A DNA stretch of 64,000 bases from Elysia chlorotica (GCA_003991915.1 RQTK01000428.1:149551-213550), one strand, 5' to 3'; shown: positions 45,648 to 58,536, numbered from the stretch's first letter. Notes: a model not told the origin generated them from the letters alone. Program-made: numbers and translations.

Positions 45648-45718
<71 letters not shown>

Positions 45719-45719
45719 T
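45641..45719 (+). repeat. (CT)n microsatellite
   Basis: CT repeat directly following the head end of the SINE. Confidence 0.96.
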
Positions 45720-46674
45720 CCCTCTTTCCCTGTGGGGTCAATGTCGCCTAGGTTCCCTATCGGATCCTATTATGGTGTATTTCTGTGGTGCTTTCCAAGG
45801 GTCTATAACATAACTCAGCGTTTAGAAAAAAAATTCACTAAGTGGTAGGCGGATTAGTATAAGATGTAAATAGTCCATTTCTCTTATTTAGAGTCAACAT
45901 ACCATTAAACAACCGACTCCGCCACAGTAAACATAACAAGACATAATTATATTTACCAAAATGTAAGGATTTCCAAAGAACATCTTTGAATGATCTTTGT
46001 CGTTTACTATTTCTTTCTTATATCTGGGGAAATAGAAGATACACTCTATACATGTCCACACTATTGTTGTTAGGAAAACAAAAGGTACTTCTGTTTCTTA
46101 TTGTTATGAATTTTACATCAATTTACAAAATATTGAAATCTAAGTTGCAAAAAAACCAAAAAAGAAAGCAAAGCAATTATGAAAAGTGTCTGTAGAATAA
46201 AATTTAACGAGATTTTACCTAAAGTTATTCCATGATTCATGTTAAACAAGCAGCCAGATTGATAAATGTTACGTTGAATAAATCATTCTGTGCAGTAATT
46301 AAACATTATCTATTTTCGATGACTCGCTAAAAATGCAATGCTAAGCAAAGTGCAACAAATAAATAGTATTTCATATCTTCTCTTTTTACCAGTAAAATAT
46401 GGATTGGAATTATTTAAGAAAGCAACGTTTGATATGAAGCGTTATAGTATTGAGATAACCAGGGTACTGATTGAAATACTATTGATTTTTTGTATGGTTT
46501 TAAGTGAGATATCAGTCATAAATTCAATGCCGCTTTTGGAAGGTAAGCACGTTTGCTGGAAGGTTAATGGGGTAATATTTAGATTTCAATGTCGAGCAGA
46601 AACCTTCCTGACAATCATTTTCAATGACACGATCAAAATTAACAGTTAACAAACCTAGTTTAGTGACCCACTGA

Positions 46675-46678
<4 letters not shown>
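45720..46678. other. Intergenic, AT-rich; no gene seen
   Basis: A 103-codon frame at 46338-46649 has no recognisable motif. Confidence 0.55.
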
Positions 46679-46715
<37 letters not shown>

Positions 46716-46782
46716 TTTCTCTCTCTTTATTTCGCGCGCTGTCTTTGTTCCTTTGCCTCTTTCTTTCTATCACATTCTTTGC

Positions 46783-46851
<69 letters not shown>

Positions 46852-46983
46852 TTATTATACCTTTGTCCTCTCTCTTTCTTGTGTTTCTCTCTCTGTCTGT
46901 CTGTCTGTCTGTGTGTCTGTGTGTCTCTCTCTCTGTCTGTCTGTCTGTCTGTCTGTCGGTTTGTCTGTCTGTCGGTCTGTCTG

Positions 46984-47035
<52 letters not shown>

Positions 47036-47036
47036 A
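46679..47036 (+). repeat. Compound (CT)n/(CTGT)n microsatellite
   Basis: CT repeats at 46679-46713, 46785-46848 and 46985-47032, with (CTGT)n at 46894-46984. Open frames of ~100 codons on both strands are low complexity. Confidence 0.96.
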
Positions 47037-47237
47037 TCTCCTTGCCCTAAAGTAAACTAACCTCCACCGGATGAATATAATAAAAGCTGCTTTCATCTAT
47101 ATCATGAGACACTGATGGTGCTGTTCCACCTTACGCCCACATAAATAGGTGCGGCATGGTACCCTCCAACCACGGTCTGTCTAGCGCACGGGTTCTAAAG
47201 CTCATAACGATAGATAGATAACGTCAAAGCTAAAATC

Positions 47238-47355
47238 TAAGAACAGTAAGTACAACGTTGTGTTAAGCTTACGCCTTGTCGTAAGATATGGAATAAATAA
47301 GACTTACGACGAGGTGTAATTAATTTTTGCGCGGAGCTGTACTTACTACCCTAAG
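47238..47355. mobile_element. Fold-back element, ~118 bp
   Basis: Left arm ACAGTAAGTACAACGTTGTG, AAGCTTACGCCTTGTCGTAA; right arm CTTACGACGAGGTGTAATTA, GCTGTACTTACTACCCT. Same family as 7046 and 19167. Confidence 0.82.
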
Positions 47356-47642
47356 TCTACACAATGAATGATTTAGACATCTTCGAAAGTCAAATTACCT
47401 TTTCACACTAAACTTTCATGACGTGTTTCAGTCAAACTTCCTATGATCGTGTGAAAAACAAATAGCTTGATGTTATAACACAATCACGAATACTCCAGTT
47501 GCATGTCCAGAGTGAAATGACCTGACCCAAAGTGAACTTCGAGCACCAACCATTTAAATTTGATCCTTTCCGTTCAATTCAAACCTGGACTAAAACAATT
47601 ATGTGGTTTCATCAATAAACTTTGAAACTTCTTCCAGTACAG
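47356..47642. other. Intergenic; no gene seen
   Basis: No feature recognised. Confidence 0.6.
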
Positions 47643-47935
47643 CTACCACCCAAATGGTGAGAGTAATATGAGCTTTAGTTCATCTACACAGTCATGTATG
47701 TTAGTTATTGCAGTCGGTGGTTTGAATGGGGATGTCATTTAATGTAAACTTTAACAACGGTACATGTACCACCTAGTAGAGGCTACTGTCGTAATGATGA
47801 GACTAATATGAGCGTCAATTCATCTACACAGTCATGTATGTTAGTTATTACAGTCGGTGGTTTGTATGACGATATCATAATAGTGTAAACTTTAACAATG
47901 GTACATGCACTACCTAGTATAGGCTACTGTCGTTC
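47643..47935 (+). repeat. Tandem duplication, 140 bp unit, two copies plus
   Basis: CATCTACACAGTCATGTATG then TTAGTTATTRCAGTCGGTGG at 47681 and 47821; units start at 47643, 47783 and about 47924 (partial). Roughly 85-90% identical. Confidence 0.93.
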
Positions 47936-48534
47936 TTAAGCTAGGAAAATAACCGTACAGAAAATAAAATGGTTCACGCATCATTTTCAGAACTTAATTT
48001 CAGTTTTTCCTTCTCCGATGTGCAATGGAAATTGAGAAAAGTGAATGTGGAGCGAGGGGGGAGTGGGGTCGTTGAGGTTCTAGTGTTTTAAATACAATTC
48101 CACGACTGTCTAAATTAGCCTGGTGGGCTCATAAAAGGGGAGAAAAAACTGATTTGGTCTTAGACTAACGAGAAACTCTACCCCGTCCATTTCTCTTTTC
48201 TCTTAATGCTGGTGGCTTAAGTTCTTTGACTTTCACAAACCTGCCCGCAAAATGCAATTGATCCTGTCCTATCCTTTCCCTTTTGTTCTCTCAGTCCGTG
48301 GTCATGGAAGACAGCTAATTCCAGTTAGCCCGGCCCGTGTTTTGTTTTGACTGATTTGTCTAGACCGGCCCGGCTCCGAACAATTCCCTTCAAAGTGGAA
48401 AGACCTGCTCTTCGATGAACTCCATTGATTGAGTTTCGCGAGGACTCGGGACACCTAATTTGAAGGCTCCTGTGGCTTAAGTGGATTCCACCTGGTTGAT
48501 AGATGGGTGGGCATCCTAAACAGTGTACGCTAGG
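47936..48534. other. Intergenic; no gene seen
   Basis: 48300-48530 is less AT-rich (CCGGCCCGG) but shows no recognised frame or RNA. Confidence 0.5.
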
Positions 48535-49045
48535 GTTTAAGAGCTCGGTGGACGAAATCGCGCAGGAGAAAAAGAACTTTCTTGGCAAAACTTATTTAAC
48601 CAAAAATAAATAATGAGCAATTTTAGGGCAAGTTAGCGCAGTATCAGGGGGGGGGGTGCTGGGGTAGTAACATCGGATTCCGACGCAAAAGGTGCGGGTT
48701 CGAGCCCTGGCGATTGCGCTGCCTACTGGTTGGGTCGGTGTCAGTTTAATGTGACCGGCTGAGACAGGAGTCATGGTATCCCCACCCTGTCTCGTGTGTG
48801 GCAGCACATAAAACTGTCAGACAAGTGTCTTGGGGCCCGTCCACAATATAGCCTATATAGTGCTGATTTTAGACGTTAAACCAACTCAACAACTCAACAA
48901 CAACAGCGCAGTATCATCTCTTAACTAAAAACATGGAAAGAAAAAAAAAACACTTAGCAAGAGGCCTATCTCCGATGGTTGCTAAAAATCCAATACGATG
49001 GTGCGCAATCTTTTACGAGCGCAAAAAGGCAACGGGAATTCATCT
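48535..49045 (+). repeat. Diverged repeat (partner 63375-63560), carrying a SINE
   Basis: Excluding the SINE, shared words with 63375-63560 are GCTCGGTG, GCAATTTTAGGGCA/GCAATTTGTTGGGGCA, CTAAAAATCCAATACGATGG/CAAAAATTCAGCATCGCT, GTGCGCAATCTTTTA and AGGCAA. Family unknown. Confidence 0.6.
48647..48904 (+). mobile_element. SINE, head type I, with perfect 12 bp TSD
   Basis: Head (GGGGTAGTAACATCGGATTC, GCGGGTTCGAGCCC), full body, GACGTTAAACCAACTCAACA tail. TSD AGCGCAGTATCA at 48635-48646 and 48905-48916. Confidence 0.95.
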
Positions 49046-51289
49046 AACGCACTGAATTATTGCACTGTATTGTACCTTAAACTCAACCAGCCGTGCAGCG
49101 TCGTAAATGATAGTTCAATAGCGGATAACGCAACATCCTTTACGCTTGCTTTACTACATAGAAATGGCCAGTCGATGTTCAGGGGATATATATGGCATGT
49201 TCATGCTACTGTAACAGTAAAACTCACTTAGAGGAACATCTGGGATTCTAGTAATACGGTTCTTTCGTGCATATTAAATACAATGGTCTGGACCGAGCAG
49301 AACAATTAAATTATCTGCTCGTTTTGTGTCTACTCAATAATTTGCTCTTTTATGGTACTTTTTAAAATTTTATCTGTTTTTAAAATCAGTTTATATTAGC
49401 CTTTTGTGGTCTATTGTAGTTGTTTATTTAAGATATTGAAGCTATAACAGCTTTGAAATGTACACATTTGTCTTGAAAGGTCAGCAACATACTTGAGGTT
49501 TATAACTTTTTACACATGATCGAGTAAAGAACATTTACAAAACAAAGTGGCATAAGAAGTGATAATCATTTGCTAAGAATTTATCGCCTTTTATCTTTGC
49601 CTTAAATATTAGAGATTTAAACACGTTTGGGTCCAAACAAAGTAAAACCAACATTTGTTATTAGATAAATATCATCCACCGCTGGTTGTCAAAGAGTTGC
49701 CGTTTTATTTTTAACGTCTTGTAACTTGCCATACACGATTCTTGGATAACAGAAAATCAACCAAGGTTCAAGGAGGCTCTTCGATCTTTGAGATCAGATT
49801 ACTTTCTTGAACACAAGATGCTGAGAGAACACGCCACCTAACGAGGAACACATAATCCGTTATCTTTTGACACTTCATCCCTCCAATCATGTAGAAAACT
49901 TTCAGCTATACCAGTACAGTGTGATTTATCGCTGGTACGATTGCCTGTCAGTGGTTTTTCCTTTTTAAACAACAATCCTGTTTTCAGTAATTCTAATTTT
50001 CAGCCGATTCTGTTTTTTTTTCACTCTATTGGTTTTTAAAGCTATTTAGTACTAGTACAATATTCATTGCTTAACTAATATGAATAAAACTATACCGACG
50101 ATACTGTTGAACTAAAATCTAAATTAAGAATTTCAAATAACTTGAACAAACGCATAGCATGTTTAAGTATTTCACCATAATTATTGAAAAGTTATAGTTT
50201 TTAGACTTTGCAACATTCATGTGATGGTGCGAATTTTACTAAGTTTGCCTTTTAAAATTTTATACTTTATAAATGCAAACAGCGTACTATTAGGGCAAAA
50301 ACAAAGTATGTTTTAACCGCATCCCTTGAAATATAGAATAGAAAGGTCAATTAAAAGTAAGGCCCAGGGAAATGAGAAACGTGCCCCCTAGTCGTTTTCT
50401 TTAATCAAGCACGAACTTTTGAATTATTAATGAATCGTGTACTTTTTCGGGTTGATTTTTTTAAGACTTCAGTCAAGCCTAAGGGACATTTGAGTTTTCA
50501 AGTTGTAATATGTTTTCCATTGGTCACCTCCATAGAAAACAGACTACATATTTTGTTATATTAACCGCTTTTTTAAAAACAAATTGATAATATATAAAAA
50601 AAAAATTTCATATGTTTTCTGAAATGGGACATAGGGACTTTTCATTTTTAGTCTATTTGCATACCTATTATAAGAGAAAGTCAGCTAAGAGCTTGTTCTT
50701 TCTATTAGTGTCCTTAAAGTAAAATATACAGGTTCATTTGACTTTTTGAAATACCCAGTTACCTTCAATACGCTTCTTGTTTTAACTTCGGTTCGCCATC
50801 ATCGTGTGAATAATGTATTCCTTATTTCTTTTCTTACACCGAATTTTAGAGACATATAGATACTACGAATTCTTTCAAATTTATTCCCAATAGCTTTTAC
50901 CATCAACGCAAATTTTTACTCCCGTTTCCGCTTGAAGCAAGTTATGTCAACTTTCATACGCAAAATATGTTAAATATATTCGATGTCACTATATTGATCC
51001 CCAGCCGTGAAAAGCTAAGCCTCACATTATATCTTGGATGAATTTACTATCATTGGGGCCCAAAGAAACAGGTGTTTAAAATATACCTTTGCGGCATGGA
51101 TCGATTGGCCTCCATTTTCCAAACCTTCAACTATTATAGGCCAGATGTCCAGTTGGAGAGGTAGTGTTTAACTCGGACAGATGAATATATATGATAAATA
51201 ATTGATCTTTACTCACATGACTTTCTTACACGTGTGTTTTGCGTCCCTTTTTCAGAGAAGATATGCGCTAATACACGCCATATTTATAT
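49046..51289. other. Intergenic, AT-rich; no gene seen
   Basis: 2.2 kb without SINEs or microsatellites. No motif-bearing frame. Confidence 0.6.
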
Positions 51290-52188
51290 ATATATATATG
51301 TGTGTGTGTGTGTATGTCTGTGTGAATGTTCATCGCAGAAACAACGTTGCAATAGTTTCTATTCTGTTCGCTCATAATTAAGACAAAAAAGTTAGGTGAA
51401 TTTTGAAATAAACAATGTATAAGTCAACATAATTATAATGTACCTAATTTCAATTTTTCAGAATAGGAACGGACTTATTTAGACTTGCATTATAATTTTT
51501 GTCCCTGCTTAAAAAAATCGTCAAATATGTCTATTGAAAGTAGGACAACTATTTAGACTCATTCTTGTCGCCCTATGATTTACAACATACCAGTCCAACA
51601 TGAAAGTGAAATACATGTTGAATTTTGCAACTGAAATAGATTTGAGGATATTCCAGAGATAAAATTGTAGTGTTTAAATACTAAAAATATATCATTGATA
51701 TAAAATAATAATAATTGCGTCTTATACGCCACGTTATAATATTGTGGCAGAACTAATTTGTGGATCGGTAACTATTTAGGCCAAGACTATTAGCGCCCAT
51801 GTTCTATCAACCAGTATGAATCAGCTGATCGAAATGGTTCACAAAGAGAGCATAGCTGCTCATGGGGCATACATGATAGCATCGCAGATTGGAACCTCCC
51901 CCCCCCCCCCCCCAGGCATAACGTCACCTATCGTGTTATCTCAGGTCGTGTAGTCACCTACAAAACCATTTTCCCCATGGGCAACTACCAGAACAATCAG
52001 ACGAATCGATTTAATCAATGTATAGGGTTTTTGCGGGAAAGAGGCTCTATGACGTCATTGTCATAAACAGATGCCAAGTTCTTTGTCATAGACAAAGGTG
52101 CTGTTTCTAAAAAAATTGTTACCCTTTTAGCTCAAAAGTGCACACTAGCTAATCAATTTACAACTTTTTGGTAGCTTTCTTTGCTTTT
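51290..52188 (+). repeat. ~0.9 kb duplicate, copy 1 (partner 53387-54272)
   Basis: From (TA)n(TG)n TATGTCTGTGTGAATGTTCA to GGTAGCTTTCTTTGCTTTT. Long runs are identical to copy 2, for example CATGGGGCATACATGATAGC and CAGACGAATCGATTTAATCA. Contains a run of C at 51898-51914. Confidence 0.96.
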
Positions 52189-53324
52189 CCTATAAAAACC
52201 TCTATAGTTGTTTTACATTTCAAATGTGATTTGTTTTATTCATGTTTAATCGTGCAGTTAGGCTATGGACCCATGTTACGATACTTCTTTCATAAAACCT
52301 GGAAGGAACATCACAACATTGTAGAGCATCTTATACAAAATAGGGATTTTGAACTCAACATTGCTTCCAAATTTAACCGCACACGCCTGAGGAAAAAAAA
52401 CTAGATCTATAATCATTACAATATCAACTCAAGCTTGTGATTTTTGGTTTCCTCGTAAGCTAGAGAGATAAAAACTGTACCAGTCTAAAAAATGTCAAAC
52501 CTGATTTGTAATGTCTAGTATAAGAGAAAACTGACTTAAATTGTGATCATTCTAAAATTTTGGTTGAACAATGACGGTACTACACTAATCGGGGGAGGGT
52601 AGGGGTGTTATGTCCCCCTTTCGTCGACATAAAAGTATCTAGATTTATACAACTGTGGTTAATATTGAAACATAAAAGACCTCTACTATGCCAGGCACGA
52701 AAATGATGCTCTCGCTTTATATATCTCTTTTGTGTGAAACACATGCTTGACTATAACTCTAATACACGAATCAACATTATATATGCTAATGACTATAACT
52801 CTAATACACGAATCAACACTATGTGCTATTCATCATATTATTATTACCACCATAATCATTCAGTTGAAAAAGAACAACGCTGCTAGTAAAAGACGTTGTG
52901 GCAACAATATAATGCAATAGTTGTGTTTGCACATATCAACAGTACAGTCTTTAAAACCTTACTTGGATTTTCAGAATAAATCTAAAGTAAGGTTAGATTA
53001 GTTAAATAACACAATTTTTTAAACTTTAAAGAAGCAAAATTTGAGATTGCACAAAAATTTGCCATAATGTTTTAGAAAACAAATATAATATTTTTTAAAT
53101 TTGTAGTGATTCCATAGTGACCAATTTTGTATGAATGCCATTATTCTGAGGAGGAAAACAATTTTTGAGATATTGTATAATTTTCTAAGGAAATCAAATA
53201 TTTTATCTTAAATCATTATTCAGAAATTTGTTCTTCAAATCTATATCCGATACTCCGACCAAATTTTCTTTTGTGCATTTAAAGCTCCATTGGAAAAGAA
53301 GCTCTAATGAGAAATTTGAGGATG
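52189..53324. other. Intergenic, AT-rich; 54 bp tandem at 52745-52825
   Basis: GACTATAACTCTAATACACG followed by AATCAACA occurs twice. No gene seen. Confidence 0.65.
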
Positions 53325-53386
53325 TTTTATCATTTTATACCCCTGGAGGTTTGTTCGCTCGCCGCGGTAAAATAATCTTGTTTCAA
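53325..53386 (+). repeat. Left 62 bp direct repeat flanking duplicate copy 2
   Basis: TTTTATCATTTTATACCCCT...TCGCTCGCCGCGG...ATCTTGTTTCAA; recurs at 54269-54330 with three mismatches. Confidence 0.93.
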
Positions 53387-54272
53387 TGTATATATGTGTG
53401 TATGTCTGTGTGAATGTTCATTGCAGAAACAACGTTGCAATAATCTCTATTCTGTTCGCTCATAATTAAGACACAAAAGTTAGGTGAATTTTGAAATAAA
53501 TAATGTATAAGTCAACATATAATGTACCTAATTTCAAGTTTTCAGAATAGGAACGGACTTATCTAGACTTGCATTATAATTTTTGTCCCTGCTTAAAAAA
53601 TCGTCAATTATGTCCATTGAAAGTAGGACAACTATTTAGACTCATTCTTGTCGCCCTATGATTTACAACATACCAGTCCAACATGAAAGTGAAATACATG
53701 TTCAATTTCACAACTGTTGGAAATTGAGGATATTGCAGAGATAAAATTGTAATTTTTAGAACAATAAAAATATATCATTGATATAATTTAATAATAATTA
53801 CGTCCTATACGCCACGTTATAATATTGTGGTAGAACTAATTAATGGATCGGTATCTATTTAGACCAAGACTATTAGCGCCCTTGTTCTATCAACCAATAT
53901 CAATCAGCTGATCGAAGTGGTTCATAAAGAGAGCATAGCTGCTCATGGGGCATACATGATAGCATCGCAGATTGGAACCTCCCCCCCCCCCCCCCCAGGC
54001 ATAACGTCACCTATCGTGTTATCTCAGGTCGTGTAGTCACACTACAAAACCATTTTCCCCATGGGCAACTACCAGAACAATCAGACGAATCGATTTAATC
54101 AATGTATAGGCTTGTTGCAGGAAAGAGGCTTTATGACGTGATTGCCATAAACAGCTGCCAAGTTCTTTGTCATAGACACGGTGCTGTTTCCAAAAAAAAT
54201 TGTTACCCTTTTAGCTCAAAAGTGCACAGTAGCTAATCCATTTACAGCTTTTTGGTAGCTTTCTTTGCTTTT
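53387..54272 (+). repeat. ~0.9 kb duplicate, copy 2 (partner 51290-52188)
   Basis: Same start and end words as copy 1, with scattered substitutions and small indels (more than 90% identical by eye). Bounded by the 62 bp direct repeat. Confidence 0.95.
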
Positions 54273-54330
54273 ATCATTTTATACCCCTGGGGCTTTGTTC
54301 GCTCGCCGCGGTAAGATAATCTTGTTTCAA
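54269..54330 (+). repeat. Right 62 bp direct repeat flanking duplicate copy 2
   Basis: Partner of 53325-53386; overlaps the last four T of copy 2. Confidence 0.93.
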
Positions 54331-54547
54331 CCTAAAAATAATGGCGAGGCATTATATCATTTTCGGACCCAATTTAACATGAATAGCGGTAATCAGATAT
54401 ACAATTTAACTATTTCATTCTGCGCCGTGTGATACTGGACAGGGGCGATGTTGTGAAAGAAAAGAAAACGTCGGGACAGAAAGGACTAGAAAAGTTTAGG
54501 ACCCATGGAAAGTAAGAAATATAAGACAAAAAAGGAAAAAAAAAGTA
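54331..54547. other. Spacer; no gene seen
   Basis: No feature recognised. Confidence 0.6.
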
Positions 54548-54558
54548 TTGTGAGAGGT

Positions 54559-54732
54559 TGAGTTGAGTTGAGTTGGTTTTAACGTCCAACATCAGCACTA
54601 TATAGACTATATTGTGGACGGGCCCCAAGACGGACGTCTGACAATTGTATGTGCTGCCACACACGAATCAGCGCGGGGATACCATGACTCGTGTCTCAGC
54701 CGGTCACATTAGACTGACACCGACCCAACCAG
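54559..54732 (-). mobile_element. 5' truncated SINE with perfect 11 bp TSD
   Basis: Tail complement (TGAGT)3 through body to CCGACCCAACCAG; the tRNA-like head is absent. TSD TTGTGAGAGGT at 54548-54558 and 54733-54743. Confidence 0.95.
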
Positions 54733-54743
54733 TTGTGAGAGGT

Positions 54744-55815
54744 AATGGAAAGAATGTGAAGGGAAATGTAGACAGAGACAGACGTAGATATGGAAGGGGA
54801 TTGTATAATTATGAGGGAGATGAAGAAAACATTTTGGAGAGATATATAGACATAGATAGGATAATTGGAGTTTTAGAAAAGACACAACAAAATTCAAAGA
54901 TCACGTTGCGGAATATTTAATATTGGTTCTTAAAAAAAAAGACGATTAAAAACAAAGCAAAACAAGAATATTAAAATGTATCTGCTTATGTGTTCATCTA
55001 TCTGTGACAAATGTATAACTTAATAAAACGCGAAAAAATCGAATAGAGCATATTGTTGATACTGCTGGTATTATCTATAATATATTATCATTATTCCATT
55101 TAAAAAGAAAATACATAACGGCAAATTTAGCTGACAAGAGAAACCAATACGATAAAATTATATAAATCATGTTATTTTTCTTTTAAGTTCCCAATGTTTC
55201 TTTTAACTAATTGAAAGGAAAATTTGAAATAAAAAAATGAGACAAAAGGCTTAGACTACTAAATAGACTGATACTTTCTACACGCTTAAAATAGAATATA
55301 TTATAAAGCAGATTCATTGAACAAAAACTCCGGCGATATTGGATTTTTAAAAAATTTCTTGCAGACAGTTTAATAAGACATTCCTCTTTTTACTCACTTT
55401 CTTCACACTTCAAGAAATATCTAATACAGCGTGTCACCTACACAGACGATTGAAAAAGATTTAATGACAGCGAAAACGTTTAAAAATAAGCAAGGAAGTT
55501 GACTGTAAAGCAAAAGAAGCAAGAGAAGCAAGAAAATTAAGCCAAGGCTGCAATTTTATGCATTTTTTAGACAGCGAGCGGGCGAAAAAGAGCGAACCCT
55601 TCGGACTTCCTGATTCGATTAGCCAATCGGAACTTTTCACTGTCATTTTCCTGTCATCTCTAATTTGTTTGTTATGATGAGAAAATATGATCAGTCCTGA
55701 TGTTTTTATCGTTTGGTGCAAATGAAATTGTTTCTGTTAAACATAATATCCGCCGAGATAACAACAAAATAGACATTGTTCAAAGAACAATAGGTTGGCC
55801 ATGTCTTTTTTCTTT
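54744..55815. other. Intergenic, AT-rich; no gene seen
   Basis: No feature recognised. Confidence 0.6.
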
Positions 55816-55937
55816 ATGCTAAAGAATAGACTGTCTTTTCTTTAAATACTGTAAGAATGGTTTAAGGATTGTGCGAAAAATTGATTGTCTTTTCTTTAAA
55901 TATTGTAAGAATGGTTCAAGGATTGTGCGAAATAAAA
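55816..55937 (+). repeat. 58-60 bp tandem duplication
   Basis: TTGTCTTTTCTTTAAATA(C/T)TGTAAGAATGGTT(T/C)AAGGATTGTGCGAAA, present twice. Confidence 0.9.
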
Positions 55938-56435
55938 TCAATGCTTTTACCTAATTTAAGTTTATGGTATCTCTTGTTTTATGAAAATTAAATATTAGGT
56001 TAAAGCGATGGGTGAGAGAGTGGAAATTTAAGGGCGAAGGAAGAAGTAGACAGACATAGAGAGAGAGAGAAAGAGTGACAATTTGCGGCAGAGAGAGCGC
56101 CCAGAGAGAGGGAGAAAGGGGAGCAGAGAGAGAGATAGAGAGAGAGAGAGAGCCGGTGAGAGAGAAAGCAAGACAGATAGGCATAGATTATTGACATACG
56201 TATAGACATATAGATCGACAGACAGATAGACAGAGAGAGGTTGGAATGGTGAACCAAAAAATACATAGACGAACAGATTGAAAATAGAGAGAAAGATTGA
56301 GAGAGAGAAAGAGAGAGATAGAGAGAGATAGAAAGAGAGATATATTGAGAGAGAGAGAAAGAAAGCGAGAGATAAACAGCAAAGAGACAGAGAGACAGAG
56401 AGATATTAAGAGAGAGAGAAACAGAGGAAAGAAAG
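55938..56435 (+). repeat. Degenerate (GA)n/(GATA)-rich tract
   Basis: GA repeats at 56040-56170 and 56280-56430 with GACAGATA interruptions. Open frames on the minus strand are Ser/Leu low complexity. Confidence 0.85.
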
Positions 56436-56559
56436 TGGGATAAACAGTACAGTCACTATTAAAGTAAAAGACTATCCATATTGTTTACCTGTTTTTTTTA
56501 AAAGAGATGCAATATTACAGGACCGTATTATTACGTGGTATTATGCCGACTATAGCAAA

Positions 56560-56762
56560 TACGAGAGCGTTGGTCTCCCAAACGGGAGGTCCTCGTTTTG
56601 GAATATAGTTTTTTTTTTAAATTTCGTTCACTTGGTTGGTTTGGGGTCAGTATAATGTGGCCAAGTGAGACAGTTTTCTTCGCACAGTGTCTGGTGGAGA
56701 TGCGCGAAATTGTCATACGTTAGTCTTGGGACCCATCTACGATATAGCCTACTTGCGGATAT
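56560..56762 (+). mobile_element. SINE, head type II, diverged
   Basis: GAGCGTTGGTCTCCCAAACG, GGAGGTCC, GGTTTGGGGTCAGTATAATG, GTCATACGTTAGTCTTGGGA, CACGATATAGCCTA-like 3' end, then decays. Confidence 0.75.
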
Positions 56763-57577
56763 TTTGCAGGTGACATGCTATCACACGTAACTTTATTATT
56801 CCTTCCCTTTATTTCATCTTAAAAACTAACAGATACGATTTTTGTTATTTTTTCAATGCTATATCTTAAATTCGGTTTCTTTGCACAGTCCTCGTAATTT
56901 ACATTTGTTTTTTTTATTTACCTTTTGATCACCTCTTGCACGCACGTCTGAAATTAAAATGAACGCAACCGGATAACTAAAAATTTGACCCAAGAAAGAG
57001 GAAGGTTTCATTACTGATTTAATCTTATTTACATTTTGCTACGCATTCAAATGGTTTAGGAATAGTGGATTATCTAAACAAAAATTCAAACCTCAAATCA
57101 AACGCTCTATTATCTCTCTCTTGTGACGATAAAAAATTTGGCCTTTATTGAAGTCTTACAGACAAATAAAACAAGCTAACAACATTTCCCAGAATGTCAT
57201 TTTTGCTCTAAAAAAAAAAGAACTCCAGGCATTATAATCTACATGTATCTACAGAGACGGGTGTTTGACAAAATAAATAAAATCTTTGTGCAACTAACTA
57301 GAAATGTTGTTGGGTAATGCACTTTCCACGAACCAAAAACAAAACAAAAATAGTTGGATGAGATCAGCATTCTTTTTTATATTTCGGGGATAAAAATCAC
57401 GCAATAAGGCAGCAACATTGACACGGCTCGTAGCTTAGGTCTACAGTTTACAACGCATGCAATGCCCTAGATCCTGTTTTTATCTTGACAACGCTAATGA
57501 TGTTGAGAGATGGGATGGCTGACTAGCTGTTGTCTGCCTGGCTGTGAGCTTAAAATAAAAAATGGATTCTTAAGACT
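56763..57577. other. Intergenic, AT-rich; no gene seen
   Basis: No feature recognised. Confidence 0.6.
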
Positions 57578-57659
57578 AGATCCCCAGACAGATAACAAAA
57601 AGATGGTGATGGAATCCACTGGCCAACTAAGTTTAGTTACCGGTTGTTTATGGTTGTTA

Positions 57660-57820
<161 letters not shown>

Positions 57821-57989
57821 TCTCTCCCACCCCCTGCTTTTCAGTTTAAATGCACTCTACTTGCTACCTTTTTGTTTTTAAATTATAGTTATACTATTGA
57901 TTCAAATCTATATAATGCACCTATCGACATCTCTAATCTCGATATGAATTTTTCAATATTAATGATTTTAATTTTCAGTACACAACGAC

Positions 57990-58249
57990 AAACATAATTA
58001 ACCTTTTAGTTTCAATCCCCTTGAATTTTGTTCGTTTACTTCAAGTATAAATTATAACATAACTATCTTATAAACTGCAGTAAACAATAAACCATGCACC
58101 TTATAAACAAAAATCAGTCAAACATAATTAACCTTTTAGTTTCAATCCCCTTGAATTTTGTTCGTTTACTTCAAGTATAAATTATAACATAACTATCTTA
58201 TAAACTGCAGTAAACAATAAACCATGCACTTTATAAACAAAAATCAGTC
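57990..58249 (+). repeat. Near-perfect 130 bp tandem duplication
   Basis: 57990-58119 and 58120-58249, starting AAACATAATTAACCTTTTAG-like and ending ACAAAAATCAGTC; one mismatch (CACC/CACT). Very recent, or an assembly duplication. Confidence 0.96.
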
Positions 58250-58485
58250 TTCGTCAACTGGTTGCGCGCTATTTTTCAACCAGATCCCCAGCCACAATGG
58301 TGTTGTAGTTCACTAGGCCACTAATTTCAGTCACCGTTTGTTAATGGTTGTATTCGTCCTGCCATATCCACCCTACTTGCTAAGATTAGTAGCAATCAAT
58401 TTACTTTGTTCTTAATTTATAGTTTTACTATTGATCAAATCTAATGTACCTATTCACCATCGGTGACATGTGTGTAATCTTTGTC

Positions 58486-58487
<2 letters not shown>

Positions 58488-58523
<36 letters not shown>

Positions 58524-58536
58524 CACACACATACAG
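58488..58536 (+). repeat. (CA)n(TA)n microsatellite
   Basis: CA repeat, then ATATATATAT, then CACACACA. Confidence 0.95.

Noticed and set aside
46745..47096. ~100-codon frames on both strands
   Set aside because: Translations of CT and CTGT microsatellite (Ser/Leu/Cys one way, Arg/Glu/Gln the other).
48300..48600. Less AT-rich stretch as a possible exon
   Set aside because: The only frame is 87 codons on the minus strand with no recognised domain or clear splice signals; part is the host repeat shared with 63375.
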